Assembly: GCF_024808255.1 (NCBI RefSeq)
Contig: NZ_JANTYS010000004.1
Coordinates: 186,001-250,000 of the forward strand
Reading direction: 5' to 3'
DNA: 64,000 nucleotides
From: Mucilaginibacter dorajii
GTDB taxonomy: Bacteria > Bacteroidota > Bacteroidia > Sphingobacteriales > Sphingobacteriaceae
The notes under the pieces were generated by a model that was not told the DNA's origin, made no database searches, and was given only the letters and a program-made list of their open reading frames with translations. Made by a program: the position numbers and the translations under genes. The stretch's first letter is position 1. Every line of letters begins with the position of its first letter. Of this stretch, positions 16,891-25,365 are shown piece after piece.

Positions 16891-18588
16891 ATGATTCAAT
16901 TAAAAAATACAGCTATAGTCAAAGCGCTTTTATTAACGTTTTGTACAATTTTGATGTTTTGCTCATTTAAAATCGTCAATAAACCTATTGCAAAGCCGGT
17001 GGTTAATTCCCATCCCAAAATTGTCAATATCGTAAATTTTATTCGCTTACTGGAGCCGCGTGATCCTGCTATTACCGAGGATGTACTTTATCAAACCGTG
17101 GTAAAACAGGTTGAGATGATGAAGAAATATCATTTGGGCGGCACCTTTCTGTTGCAATACGATGCGCTGATGGATGACCGCTATCAAAAGCTTTTAAAAA
17201 GTCTGCCGCGCGATTCATTTGAAATTGGTGGCTGGTGGGAAATTCCACAGCCTATGGTTGAACGTGCCGGCTTGAAATGGCGCGGCCGTTACCCCTGGGA
17301 CTGGCGGGCTAACATTGGCTTCGCTACAGGTTATACGCCTGCCGAACGCGAAAAACTAACCGACGTTTACATGGCCGATTTTAAAAAGATCTTTGGGTAT
17401 TATCCAAAATCCGTGGCCTCGTGGTTTATTGACGCGCATACGCTGGCTTACATGTACACCAAATATCACATTGTGGCATCGGCCAATTGTAAGGATCAAT
17501 ATGGCACCGATGGTTACACCATGTGGGGCGGCTATTGGAACCAGGCTTATTATCCAAGTAAGATTAATTCATACATGCCTGCACAAAATGAAAAGAACCA
17601 GGTACCCATCCCTATTTTCAGGATGCTGGGCAGCGATCCCGTTAGGCAATATGATAATGGACTGGGTACAACCAGGCAGGGGGTAATTACGCTGGAGCCG
17701 GTTTATAAAGATGGGGGAGGCGACTCCACCTGGGTTAAATGGTATTTTAAACAGTTTGTTGAAGGTGCTGATATGGAATTTGCCTACACGCAGGCCGGCC
17801 AGGAAAACTCCTTTACCTGGGATGCCATGGCCAAAGGATTCGAGATTCAATTGCCACTAATAGCCCAACTGCGCGATGCGAAGAAAGTAAAGGTAGAGAC
17901 ATTGGCCGCATCGGGTAAATGGTTTAAAGAGCGTTACAAAGTTACACCCTCAACATCCGTTACCGTAAATGAAGACCTGCCGGGCAGCGACCGTAAAACG
18001 GTATGGTTCAACAGCCGTTTTTACCGGGTTAATTTATTGTGGGAAAACGGTAACCTGCGTTTTAGGGATATTCACCTGTTTAACGAGCGTTTGCCATCGG
18101 TATATGAAACCAAAGTGGCAACATCAAATGAGTGTACCTTTTTTACGCTTCCTTTTGTAGATGGCTACATCTGGAGCAAACCATCGCAAATTGCGGGGCT
18201 AAGGTTTAAGGCAATTATCGACGGCAAAGAAACATTGATAACAGGTGGCAAGCCTGTTATTACAGATAAAGTGCCCGGCAAGCTTCACATCAGCTGGCCG
18301 GTAACCTCCTTTGATGGAACATTGGTAATGGATTTGGATGCCCGTACCGTAAATGTGAAACTGGTAACCAAGCAACCCGTAAAGTGGTACCTGGATATGA
18401 CCACTGCCGATGGTGCTAAACTGCCTTTCACCAAAGTTGGTGCTAACGCTGTTAATTGCAGTTTTGAAGGATTGAATTATTCCGTATTGGCATTAGCCGG
18501 CTCATTTTCAAAACCCGATAACGGAGCTGTTTTTAGGGTGATGCCGAAAGGGAATGATTTGGTGCTGGATTTGGCGGGGAAGAAATAA
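16891..18588 (+). CDS. Secreted protein, possibly a deacetylase-like carbohydrate enzyme
   Basis: 565 residues. An N-terminal hydrophobic stretch (residues ~9-27) is a signal peptide or anchor. Residues ~45-330 read like an alpha/beta barrel of the polysaccharide-deacetylase/glycoside-hydrolase type, with EIGGWWEIPQPMVERAGLKWRG, YPKSVASWFIDAHTLAYM (SWFIDAH in a place where barrel enzymes have acidic and histidine ligands) and SANCKDQYGTDGYTMWGG. The C-terminal ~200 residues look like beta-sandwich modules. I cannot name a family; carbohydrate action is inference from fold impression and aromatic-rich loops. A palindromic hairpin 20 bp after the stop may end transcription. Confidence 0.85.
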   Translation: MIQLKNTAIVKALLLTFCTILMFCSFKIVNKPIAKPVVNSHPKIVNIVNFIRLLEPRDPAITEDVLYQTVVKQVEMMKKYHLGGTFLLQYDALMDDRYQKLLKSLPRDSFEIGGWWEIPQPMVERAGLKWRGRYPWDWRANIGFATGYTPAEREKLTDVYMADFKKIFGYYPKSVASWFIDAHTLAYMYTKYHIVASANCKDQYGTDGYTMWGGYWNQAYYPSKINSYMPAQNEKNQVPIPIFRMLGSDPVRQYDNGLGTTRQGVITLEPVYKDGGGDSTWVKWYFKQFVEGADMEFAYTQAGQENSFTWDAMAKGFEIQLPLIAQLRDAKKVKVETLAASGKWFKERYKVTPSTSVTVNEDLPGSDRKTVWFNSRFYRVNLLWENGNLRFRDIHLFNERLPSVYETKVATSNECTFFTLPFVDGYIWSKPSQIAGLRFKAIIDGKETLITGGKPVITDKVPGKLHISWPVTSFDGTLVMDLDARTVNVKLVTKQPVKWYLDMTTADGAKLPFTKVGANAVNCSFEGLNYSVLALAGSFSKPDNGAVFRVMPKGNDLVLDLAGKK

Positions 18589-18608
18589 AAGTTTTAGTCG
18601 CAGAACCC

Positions 18609-18641
18609 AGACTTACGAAGTTTTCAAAACTTCGTAAGTCT
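18609..18641. repeat. Palindrome ACTTACGAAGTTTT, copy 1
   Basis: Perfect 33-bp palindrome with a single central base, 20 bp after a stop codon and followed by a short T run. Two more copies lie at 46208 and 59330. It could serve as a terminator. Confidence 0.9.
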
Positions 18642-18741
18642 TTTGTCGCTTTGCTATTTTCCCCTTCAGAGGCAGCCGGATTTTACAACTCGCATTGGAA
18701 CACTTTTGTAAAGCCGTTTTAACAGTTTCTAAGCAATTTAA

Positions 18742-20673
18742 TCACTGGTTCAATTTCTTATTTACAATCCTATCGGCATAATCCTGGATCAGGGCTTTGC
18801 AATCGGCCATACCCTTGTTCATTTCTGGATTAATCGCTCCATTCATCAGGTTTTTCTCCAGGCCTTTATCGGTAGATGCGAAAATGCCGGTAATGTTCTT
18901 CCCGTCGAAAAGGTAAATGTAATCGCCCTGCATAAACTGGTAAATGTTACCGGTTGAATTGATAACCCGCGGGGTTTCGGTGGGTAGGTTGCTAATGAGG
19001 CTGCGTCCCCATGACCGGAAAGGTTTATGATAGCCTATCAGATCAACCAGCGATGGATAAATATCCATTTGCTGGGCAAGGTCTGTACGAACGCCTTTTA
19101 ATCCATAAGCCTCATTAGGACTAAAAAACAGGATAGGCACGGCAAAACGATTGATGGATTTGCTGTACTCCGGGTAGTAAGTTTGGCTGGTATGATCGGC
19201 GGTGATTACAAAAATGGTGTTGTTGTACCAGGGTTGCGTTTTGGCGTAGTTAAAGAACTGGCGTAAAGCATTGTCTGAATACTGTACACATTTATCAATA
19301 GGTAACGGACCGCCTGTAAAGCGGGCCTTGTATTTTTGAGGGATCTGGAAAGGGTCATGTGACGACAGGCTGAACAGCGTAGCCAAAAAAGGCTGTTTTT
19401 GTGTGCCGATGGTTTTGCCCATAAATTGAAAAAATGGCTCGTCCCAAATACCCCATATGCCATCAAAATCAGCATCGTTATTGTACTCGGTTCTGCCGTA
19501 GTAGTTTTTGTAACCTAAAATATTGCCAAAGCCCTGAAAACCCATCGAGCCATTAGCGGCTCCGTGGAAAAAGGCCGTTTGATAACCCAATGTATCGCAA
19601 ATAGATACCAGAGACTGGATTTTTTGTTTGGCATAGGGCGAAGAGGTAAAGGCCGTTTGAAAGGAAGGAATCCCGGCCAAAACGGATGACATGGCATGGA
19701 TAGATTGCCTTCCGTTGGCATAAGCATTATTAAATATCAGGCTGCTGTTTGACAAAGAATCTAAAAACGGGGTGTACGATTTAAAATTAGGAATATGGGC
19801 GTCCCTGTTCATACTGCCCCAATATTCGCGGGCCATGCTTTCCAAAATGATGACCACTACATTTGGCCGCACTGCCGGGTTGCTGTTATATTGTTTAATG
19901 GGCTTAATATTGGCGTTGATATAGGCCGTATCTGAAAAATGCTGAATTTTAAAATTATTGGCGCTGAGCGTTCTTAAAATGGCGAAGGGTGTGTTCAGGA
20001 TGATATCGCCCTGGTTGGGCACGGTAACATGTTTATAGGCATCAACCATATTGATGGGGCGGGTGCTGTGCGCAAAATCGCCTCGGATACCACCGATGGT
20101 CAACGCGGTTATTACCAGGAACGAAACTACAGATGATAAAAAATAGACCTTCGCATCTTTTACGGGCTGCGGTTTAATTTTCACCCGTTTATAAAGCCAT
20201 ACCCAGGCAAAACAGCAGATAATAAATATAAAAATGATGTACCAGTAGGTGCCCGAAAAATGTTCAAATAATGCCTTTTTATTGGTTTCATCACTCAAAA
20301 CATCAAGCGTGGCTTTGGTTGACCGTACCTGGCTAAAACGGTAATAAATGATATCGATAAAGTTGGTGGCATAAGCCAGCAGGTTGGTAACAAAGTATAA
20401 AATGGCCAATCCCTTTTGATAGTCGGGTTTGGTGTTAATGGTTAAAGGGAGTACGCTCAATATCAAAAACAAACTATTGATGTACAGCAGGGCAGTAGTA
20501 TCAAAAGCCATCCCGTAGTAACACAGCTTTAACAGTCCCGAAAAATCATCAACAGCAAAAAGATTGGTATTAAAAGCAAAGAACAGTACTCTGGCTATAA
20601 AGTAGAACAGGTAACCTAAAAACAACCGGTATAAAAGTACTTTATATTCGTTCAGCCTAAATTTATCAGCCAT
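18742..20673 (-). CDS. LTA-synthase-like phosphotransferase/sulfatase-fold membrane enzyme
   Basis: 643 residues. Five membrane helices occupy about 1-200, then an extracytoplasmic alkaline-phosphatase-fold domain runs to about 610. Visible elements are VVVIILESMAREYWG (first metal-binding acidic residue), NAYANGRQSIHAMSSVLAG (the serine is the likely nucleophile, where LtaS has threonine) and FVITADHTSQ (metal-binding Asp-His). Relatives move phosphoglycerol, phosphoethanolamine or similar groups onto envelope glycans or lipids. The substrate here is unknown; Bacteroidota do not make lipoteichoic acid, so the family name should not be taken literally. Confidence 0.9.
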   Translation of the reverse strand: MADKFRLNEYKVLLYRLFLGYLFYFIARVLFFAFNTNLFAVDDFSGLLKLCYYGMAFDTTALLYINSLFLILSVLPLTINTKPDYQKGLAILYFVTNLLAYATNFIDIIYYRFSQVRSTKATLDVLSDETNKKALFEHFSGTYWYIIFIFIICCFAWVWLYKRVKIKPQPVKDAKVYFLSSVVSFLVITALTIGGIRGDFAHSTRPINMVDAYKHVTVPNQGDIILNTPFAILRTLSANNFKIQHFSDTAYINANIKPIKQYNSNPAVRPNVVVIILESMAREYWGSMNRDAHIPNFKSYTPFLDSLSNSSLIFNNAYANGRQSIHAMSSVLAGIPSFQTAFTSSPYAKQKIQSLVSICDTLGYQTAFFHGAANGSMGFQGFGNILGYKNYYGRTEYNNDADFDGIWGIWDEPFFQFMGKTIGTQKQPFLATLFSLSSHDPFQIPQKYKARFTGGPLPIDKCVQYSDNALRQFFNYAKTQPWYNNTIFVITADHTSQTYYPEYSKSINRFAVPILFFSPNEAYGLKGVRTDLAQQMDIYPSLVDLIGYHKPFRSWGRSLISNLPTETPRVINSTGNIYQFMQGDYIYLFDGKNITGIFASTDKGLEKNLMNGAINPEMNKGMADCKALIQDYADRIVNKKLNQ

Positions 20674-21231
20674 AAGGTGATGCTTTTGTTCATCCGGAAA
20701 CCAGGCCGCGCAGCAGGTGCTTAATTCCTGTTTTTGTAGGTTCAGGACACTAAAACACCCCGGCTTATTTTACGGAGATTTTGAAAAGCGAAGATATAAA
20801 AAAGCACCCCATTATTAAGCCTGTGTAAATGGTTGGGTGTGATGATTTAACATAAGGATGACGAAAACGGATGTATTCCCGCTATAAAGTATGGCGGTTT
20901 ATTTCACGAGTTCAATTCTTGGGCGTCTGAAAGTAAAAAGCGTTGGGCACGTGCGATTCCTTCCTTGGGTCTACTGTGTGTACACATCTTTTTTATTAAA
21001 GAAAAATGTCATTTCGAACTCGCAAGCGCAGGGACAAAGCGGGGGGCGAGGAGAAATCTTGTGCGATTTACATGGGCTGAATGTCCGCTTTTACAAGATT
21101 TCTCCTCACCTCCGGAGCGCAACCCCTACCGGTTCGTTCGAAATGACAACTCTTTTTATTGGGGCCAAAAGTTTAACAAGATGTGGTTAAACGGTAGGTT
21201 GGGAGGGAATAAAATTTAAAGGTAACGGATT
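20674..21231. repeat. 558-bp gap holding a two-tier inverted repeat (21003-21155)
   Basis: Outer arms GTCATTTCGAAC (21008) and GTTCGAAATGAC (21134); inner arms GAGGAGAAATCTTGT (21048) and ACAAGATTTCTCCTC (21093). A relative lies at 31236-31380. Short open frames across the element are rejected. Nothing else was recognised from 20674 to 21000. Confidence 0.85.
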
Positions 21232-22569
21232 TTAAAATGCCTCGTTCAAACCCAAAAAGAAACCTTTATTACCATACTTACCAAAAGCGTAATCAAGACA
21301 AAGGTTGGTACGGGTAGCTTTATTAAACAATACCCTTAAACCTGCGCCGCCGCCTGGTTGAAACACCTGGAATAGCTTGGTGCCCTGCTCATCATTGGCG
21401 CTTTGCATGCTAAAGAAGGTAACGCCGCTTAAAAATTTGTTACGTGTTATAGGGAAACGGTATTCAACTTCGGTATCGTTAAATTGGGTCCCTTTAAAAT
21501 AGGTGGTAGTGTAACCCCTGCCGCTACGGAAAGAACCATCTTTACCGGTGCCGGGCAATTCAAGATAAGGCAATGTGCCACTAAGCAAGTATGAACCCCA
21601 GTTCCAGATGGCTATTACGTGCTCGGGATGGCTTTCACTCAGGCTAAAATATTTCCTGAAATCGGTTGTAAACTGTACCGAGCTTTTGGTACTGCCTATC
21701 CAGGTTTGGTTAACCCTGAAACCGGCATCGGCATAAATACCTTTATATGCCCGGTTTTGATTATCACGCGTGGTATATTGAATGTTAAACAGGAAACCAT
21801 TGGCCGAATAATGATCCTGAGGTAAGCCATGCTCGTTGTTATAAACGCTTGATGGTGTGCCGTCAAAAGTAGTGTCCTTTTGAGTAATCTTTCGCCTGAT
21901 ATCAAATGAAACACCTGCACCTACAAACAGGTTTTTCTCCACTTCTTTATAAACTTTTTCCCTGATATTAAAATATTGGGAATGCAGGGCGTATACCTTG
22001 TGTGTTGGGTCGGCAAGGGTTTTATCGTTTGCGCTTCCGCCGTCAATCTCACGGCCAATTCCGATTCCATAATCCGGGGTTACTGTTTTAGCTGCAACTA
22101 TACTACCCTGAAAATTGTATTTATTACCCGGTGTAAATATATTGTGGTTAACGTAAAAGTAAATGATACCTTTTGTAGTGATAGATGCCGAGGTTGCTGC
22201 AACCGAAAGTAAAGTATTGGGGTCATTTCCTAATTTACGGCCAGCCACGGCCTTAATGCCTATCTGCGCGCCAATAGTTGGGTTAGCTGCAATATTGGGT
22301 ATAATGGTGATACCCGATTTTTTCTTCAGCGTATCTGGTTTTCTGCCGGGATGAAAAATGTTACGGGTAAGGTCGTTAAAATCGTATTGCTGGTTAAAAT
22401 TATCCGCTTTTTTAATCCTGGCCACCTTACGTAATGAATCTGCTTTTAATGAATCTATCGGCGGGCCAACCTGGGCGTAGCTATATTGGCTTATGCCGGC
22501 TAAAAAACATATAATTGAAACCTTTAATAATTTAGAGAGGCTATGTTTATTGTTATATAATACTGTCAA
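21232..22569 (-). CDS. BamA/TamA-like outer-membrane barrel protein
   Basis: 445 residues with a signal peptide (cleavage after about SYAQ at residue 33). A short charged linker is followed by a beta-barrel of the bacterial surface antigen type. Alternating aromatic strands, the GRGYTTTYFKGTQFNDTEVEYRFPI segment and the C-terminal KGFFLGLNEAF ending in phenylalanine are typical. No POTRA domains are visible, so it is not a complete BamA and more like the short Bacteroidota surface-antigen proteins often found near phosphatase or lipid-handling genes. Function unknown; location in the outer membrane is confident. Confidence 0.88.
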   Translation of the reverse strand: MTVLYNNKHSLSKLLKVSIICFLAGISQYSYAQVGPPIDSLKADSLRKVARIKKADNFNQQYDFNDLTRNIFHPGRKPDTLKKKSGITIIPNIAANPTIGAQIGIKAVAGRKLGNDPNTLLSVAATSASITTKGIIYFYVNHNIFTPGNKYNFQGSIVAAKTVTPDYGIGIGREIDGGSANDKTLADPTHKVYALHSQYFNIREKVYKEVEKNLFVGAGVSFDIRRKITQKDTTFDGTPSSVYNNEHGLPQDHYSANGFLFNIQYTTRDNQNRAYKGIYADAGFRVNQTWIGSTKSSVQFTTDFRKYFSLSESHPEHVIAIWNWGSYLLSGTLPYLELPGTGKDGSFRSGRGYTTTYFKGTQFNDTEVEYRFPITRNKFLSGVTFFSMQSANDEQGTKLFQVFQPGGGAGLRVLFNKATRTNLCLDYAFGKYGNKGFFLGLNEAF

Positions 22570-22775
22570 TGTGATCGTTATTTAATTTAAATATCCATGT
22601 TGTAACAACAATGGAACTGATAAACTAACAAAATGTTTGACGGGCTGTGGAGTTGAGACAAAAGGCAAGCAAACATTTGGATAGGGCGCTTCTTTTTCAC
22701 TTCATTTTATTTTCATTAATTTGATTGATCTTCATGCGTCTGCTTTTGCAGATCAACACCATATTATCATCATCT

Positions 22776-23660
22776 ATGAGACCTAAATTTATTCTTTTAA
22801 TATTCCTCGCGTTTATCTATTGCGCTTGCCTGGCTCAAAAACGAGTTGTAACTGTCGACACAAAAAACATGGTTTTGGTTAAATCGGCAATTTACTTTAG
22901 AGGCTTGGATAGCGCCCGGCTTAAAGCGGCAATTGATAGGTATCATTTACCTGCCGACTTTTTTTCGCAGGAGTACCCCGAGATTAAAATGTATGTCCCC
23001 GCTTTTTATATCGATAAATACGAAGTGACTAATGCAGATTATAAAAAGTTCGTTGAAGCCAATCCGCAATGGTCAAAAGCAAATATTCCGGATAGCCTGT
23101 ACAATGGCGATTACCTGAAGGATTGGAAGGTGAATAACTACCCCAAAGGCAAAGGCGATCACCCTGTTGTTTATGTTAGCTTTCTTGCCGCTAATGCTTA
23201 TGCGAAATGGGTGGGAAAACGGCTCCCTAATGAAGCGGAGCTGGAATATGCAGCCAAAGGTACACAGCAACAACCTGCCGATTTTCCCTGGGGTAATAAC
23301 GATGCCGACAGACAAAAAGCAAATTTCATCCAATCGGGAATAGGGCAAACTACTAAAGTAGGTAGTTATGCCCCCAATACTTTGGGGCTTTATGATATGG
23401 CCGGTAATGTTTTTGAGTTTTGCCTCGACCTGTGGCGTCAGGACGAGTATGTTGAATTAAAAAAGGCCATAATAAGTAAGAACTTCTTTAATTTCTCTCC
23501 ACCTGATCGTCATAGTGTAGCCATCCGTGGCGGTAGTTGGAATGACGAGGCTGTTAAACTGCGTACCACTTACCGGCAAAAAATAGCAATGACAGATTGT
23601 AGCCCGTACGTGGGTTTCAGATGTGCGGTTAGGGGACCTAAAAATAAAGATGGCCGTTAA
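22776..23660 (+). CDS. Exported SUMF1/EgtB/PvdO-domain protein
   Basis: 294 residues from the ATG at 22776; that start gives a clean signal peptide (MRPKFILLIFLAFIYCACLAQ), so the longer TTG-started frame from 22725 is less likely. The formylglycine-generating-enzyme-like domain shows YIDKYEVTNADYKKFVE, HPVVYVSFLAANAYAKWVGKRLPNEAELEYAA, GLYDMAGNVFEFCLD and RGGSWND...GFRCA. It resembles GldJ/GldK-like and other Bacteroidota exported members; I do not see the paired active-site cysteines of true sulfatase-modifying enzymes, so a structural or non-heme-iron role is as likely. Convergent with the GtrA gene. Confidence 0.88.
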   Translation: MRPKFILLIFLAFIYCACLAQKRVVTVDTKNMVLVKSAIYFRGLDSARLKAAIDRYHLPADFFSQEYPEIKMYVPAFYIDKYEVTNADYKKFVEANPQWSKANIPDSLYNGDYLKDWKVNNYPKGKGDHPVVYVSFLAANAYAKWVGKRLPNEAELEYAAKGTQQQPADFPWGNNDADRQKANFIQSGIGQTTKVGSYAPNTLGLYDMAGNVFEFCLDLWRQDEYVELKKAIISKNFFNFSPPDRHSVAIRGGSWNDEAVKLRTTYRQKIAMTDCSPYVGFRCAVRGPKNKDGR

Positions 23661-23674
23661 TTAAGTATTGCCCT

Positions 23675-24178
23675 TTATTCTGCAACAGTTTTCTTTTTAA
23701 AGAAAAAGTAGGTCTGACTAAAGTAGCTAAAGCAAATAATAAACACGGTAGCAATGATTTTTGCCGGGGTAGGGTACAGGCCAAGCCCATCAACCAACAG
23801 CTTCAGGAACACAATATTAAGCACAATACAAATGGCGTTAACCACTATAAACCGGGATAATTGCGCGCGTTTGCTTAGGCCTGATTCGTGAAAGATCACA
23901 AACCGGTTTAAATAAAAGCCGGTACAAAAAGATATACTGAAAGAAGAAATTAATGAAGCTATGTGCGGACTTAGCGTATAAGCCCCGATATGCAGGTTTT
24001 GCTTTTGATACACAAAATTATAAAACGCGCTGAAAAGCAAAATATCCAACACCGTATTACCACCACCACAAGCCGCGTACCTGAATGTATGCAGTGGCAT
24101 CAACTTTTTAAACGGGCCGTAAAAGAAATCGACGATGATGAAAATAGTTCGCCTTATAAACTCATGGATTTTTCGCAT
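23675..24178 (-). CDS. GtrA-family membrane protein
   Basis: 167 residues from the ATG at 24178. Four membrane helices, with RYAACGGGNTVLDILLF in the first and FCTGFYLNRFVIFHES in the third, give the GtrA pattern. These proteins are thought to move lipid-linked sugars across the inner membrane or to assist in cell-surface polysaccharide synthesis. A longer start at 24256 would place the -7 box inside the coding region, so the short start is preferred. With the box ending only 5 nt before the ATG, the mRNA is probably leaderless. Confidence 0.88.
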   Translation of the reverse strand: MRKIHEFIRRTIFIIVDFFYGPFKKLMPLHTFRYAACGGGNTVLDILLFSAFYNFVYQKQNLHIGAYTLSPHIASLISSFSISFCTGFYLNRFVIFHESGLSKRAQLSRFIVVNAICIVLNIVFLKLLVDGLGLYPTPAKIIATVFIICFSYFSQTYFFFKKKTVAE

Positions 24179-24183
24179 TGCTG

Positions 24184-24191
24184 CAAAGGTA
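24184..24191 (-). promoter_or_regulatory. -7 box TACCTTTG of the GtrA gene
   Basis: Exact TAnnTTTG match on the minus strand, 5 nt before the ATG at 24178. A TTTG at 24214-24217 lies 22 bp upstream. Confidence 0.6.
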
Positions 24192-24323
24192 TTGATTTTA
24201 TTTTTTTGTTCTACAAACAGGCAAGATGCCGTGTAACGGCTACCTGTTCTAAACACTGAAAGCTATAATGCTTTTCAAAAATCAGAGAAATCTTAAGTAT
24301 TTCTCCGATTACCCTCTGATTTT

Positions 24324-25274
24324 TTAACTCACCCCTGCAATCTCCAGCAAAACTTCTTCCTCTGGCTTGGCTTTGATCATGCCATTGATGTTGAAATGCA
24401 TTTTTAAACATTCCAAAAAGTTTTGAATGGCGGGCGTTTGCTTAATTGTGGCGGCATACCAGGTGCGTTGAGCAATGGTATGATGTAATGGAAGTGTAAC
24501 AATATTGCGACCACGAAGGTATGGTTCCACAATCCAGTCGGCCATAACGCTGATGCCAAGGCCCGCGTTCACCATCTCGATAGTGGCATCGGTGTAGTGA
24601 ATCCGATGCAGCGTTTTGGGCCTGACCTGTTGCGCCTGGATGAGCGCTTCTATCACCGGCGTATCCTGGTACGATGGATCATATAATGGTAAAATGAGTT
24701 CCTCATTCTGGAAATCTGATACATTAATTACCTTCTTTTTTGCCAGTGGATGATCCTTACAAATCACCGCCACAAGGTGGTCTTCAAAGATCGGTTCGTA
24801 CATGATTTTGGTGTTGATCATTTGCGTACGTACAATGCCAATATCCAGTTCTCCGCGCATCAAATATTCCAGCGGACGGCGCGTTGCATCCGATAAAATG
24901 TGGATATTGATATCAGGCCAGCGGTTTTTGTAATATTTGATGATGCCGGGCAACCAATGGTAAGCGGTGTAGCATTGCATGCTGATGGTGAGTTTTCCGG
25001 TCTTACCGTTCTTATAATTCTGGATGTCTTCTTCCAAAGAATTGATCTCGGCAAGGATTTTTTCGGCGCTTCTCAGGAAGCGATAACCTTGTTCAGAAAG
25101 ATGGAGTTTTTTACCCTGGCGATGAAAAACTTCAATGTCCATTTCGCGTTCCAATTCTTTCAATTGGTGGCTTAATGCCGATTGTGTAAGGTGCAAAGTC
25201 GCGGCCGCTTTGGTAAGCGATCCCTCCTTTGAAATGGTATCAACTAAACGAAAATGATGGAGTGCAATATTCAT
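24324..25274 (-). CDS. LysR-type transcriptional regulator
   Basis: 316 residues. The N-terminal winged helix-turn-helix (about 3-62) reads GSLTKAAATLHLTQSALSHQLKELEREM. The substrate-binding domain (about 90-295) includes YHWLPGIIKYYKNRWPDINIHI, reminiscent of MetR-like members. It is divergent from the TolC-RND-MFP operon with a 91-bp gap that holds two T-N11-A type sites, so it very likely controls that operon and itself. The effector is unknown. Family assignment is certain. Confidence 0.95.
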   Translation of the reverse strand: MNIALHHFRLVDTISKEGSLTKAAATLHLTQSALSHQLKELEREMDIEVFHRQGKKLHLSEQGYRFLRSAEKILAEINSLEEDIQNYKNGKTGKLTISMQCYTAYHWLPGIIKYYKNRWPDINIHILSDATRRPLEYLMRGELDIGIVRTQMINTKIMYEPIFEDHLVAVICKDHPLAKKKVINVSDFQNEELILPLYDPSYQDTPVIEALIQAQQVRPKTLHRIHYTDATIEMVNAGLGISVMADWIVEPYLRGRNIVTLPLHHTIAQRTWYAATIKQTPAIQNFLECLKMHFNINGMIKAKPEEEVLLEIAGVS

Positions 25275-25276
25275 GT

Positions 25277-25291
25277 ATTAGTTTTTCTAAT
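25277..25291. promoter_or_regulatory. Probable LysR site 1, ATTAG-N5-CTAAT
   Basis: Perfect dyad of the T-N11-A type, directly upstream of the regulator start. The likely high-affinity recognition site. Confidence 0.6.
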
Positions 25292-25307
25292 GATTATGAC
25301 AAAATTA

Positions 25308-25322
25308 ATTCATTTTTCTAAT
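25308..25322. promoter_or_regulatory. Probable LysR site 2, ATTCA-N5-CTAAT
   Basis: Imperfect copy of site 1 with the same 5-bp TTTTT spacer, 31 bp further on, overlapping the expected -33 region of the efflux promoter. Weak second sites near the promoter are typical for LysR activators. Confidence 0.5.
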
Positions 25323-25336
25323 ATGTGCCATACTTT

Positions 25337-25344
25337 TACATTTG
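25337..25344 (+). promoter_or_regulatory. -7 box TACATTTG of the efflux operon
   Basis: Exact TAnnTTTG match, 21 nt before the ATG at 25366. An in-frame TTG within the box makes a longer, false start at 25342 possible. Confidence 0.65.
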
Positions 25345-25365
25345 CCGTGTACAAACTACACCACA

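Noticed and set aside
20891..21219. Short plus-strand open frames of 84-99 residues
   Set aside because: They run across the two-tier inverted repeat at 21003-21155, have no upstream box, and read as low-complexity translations of repeat arms.
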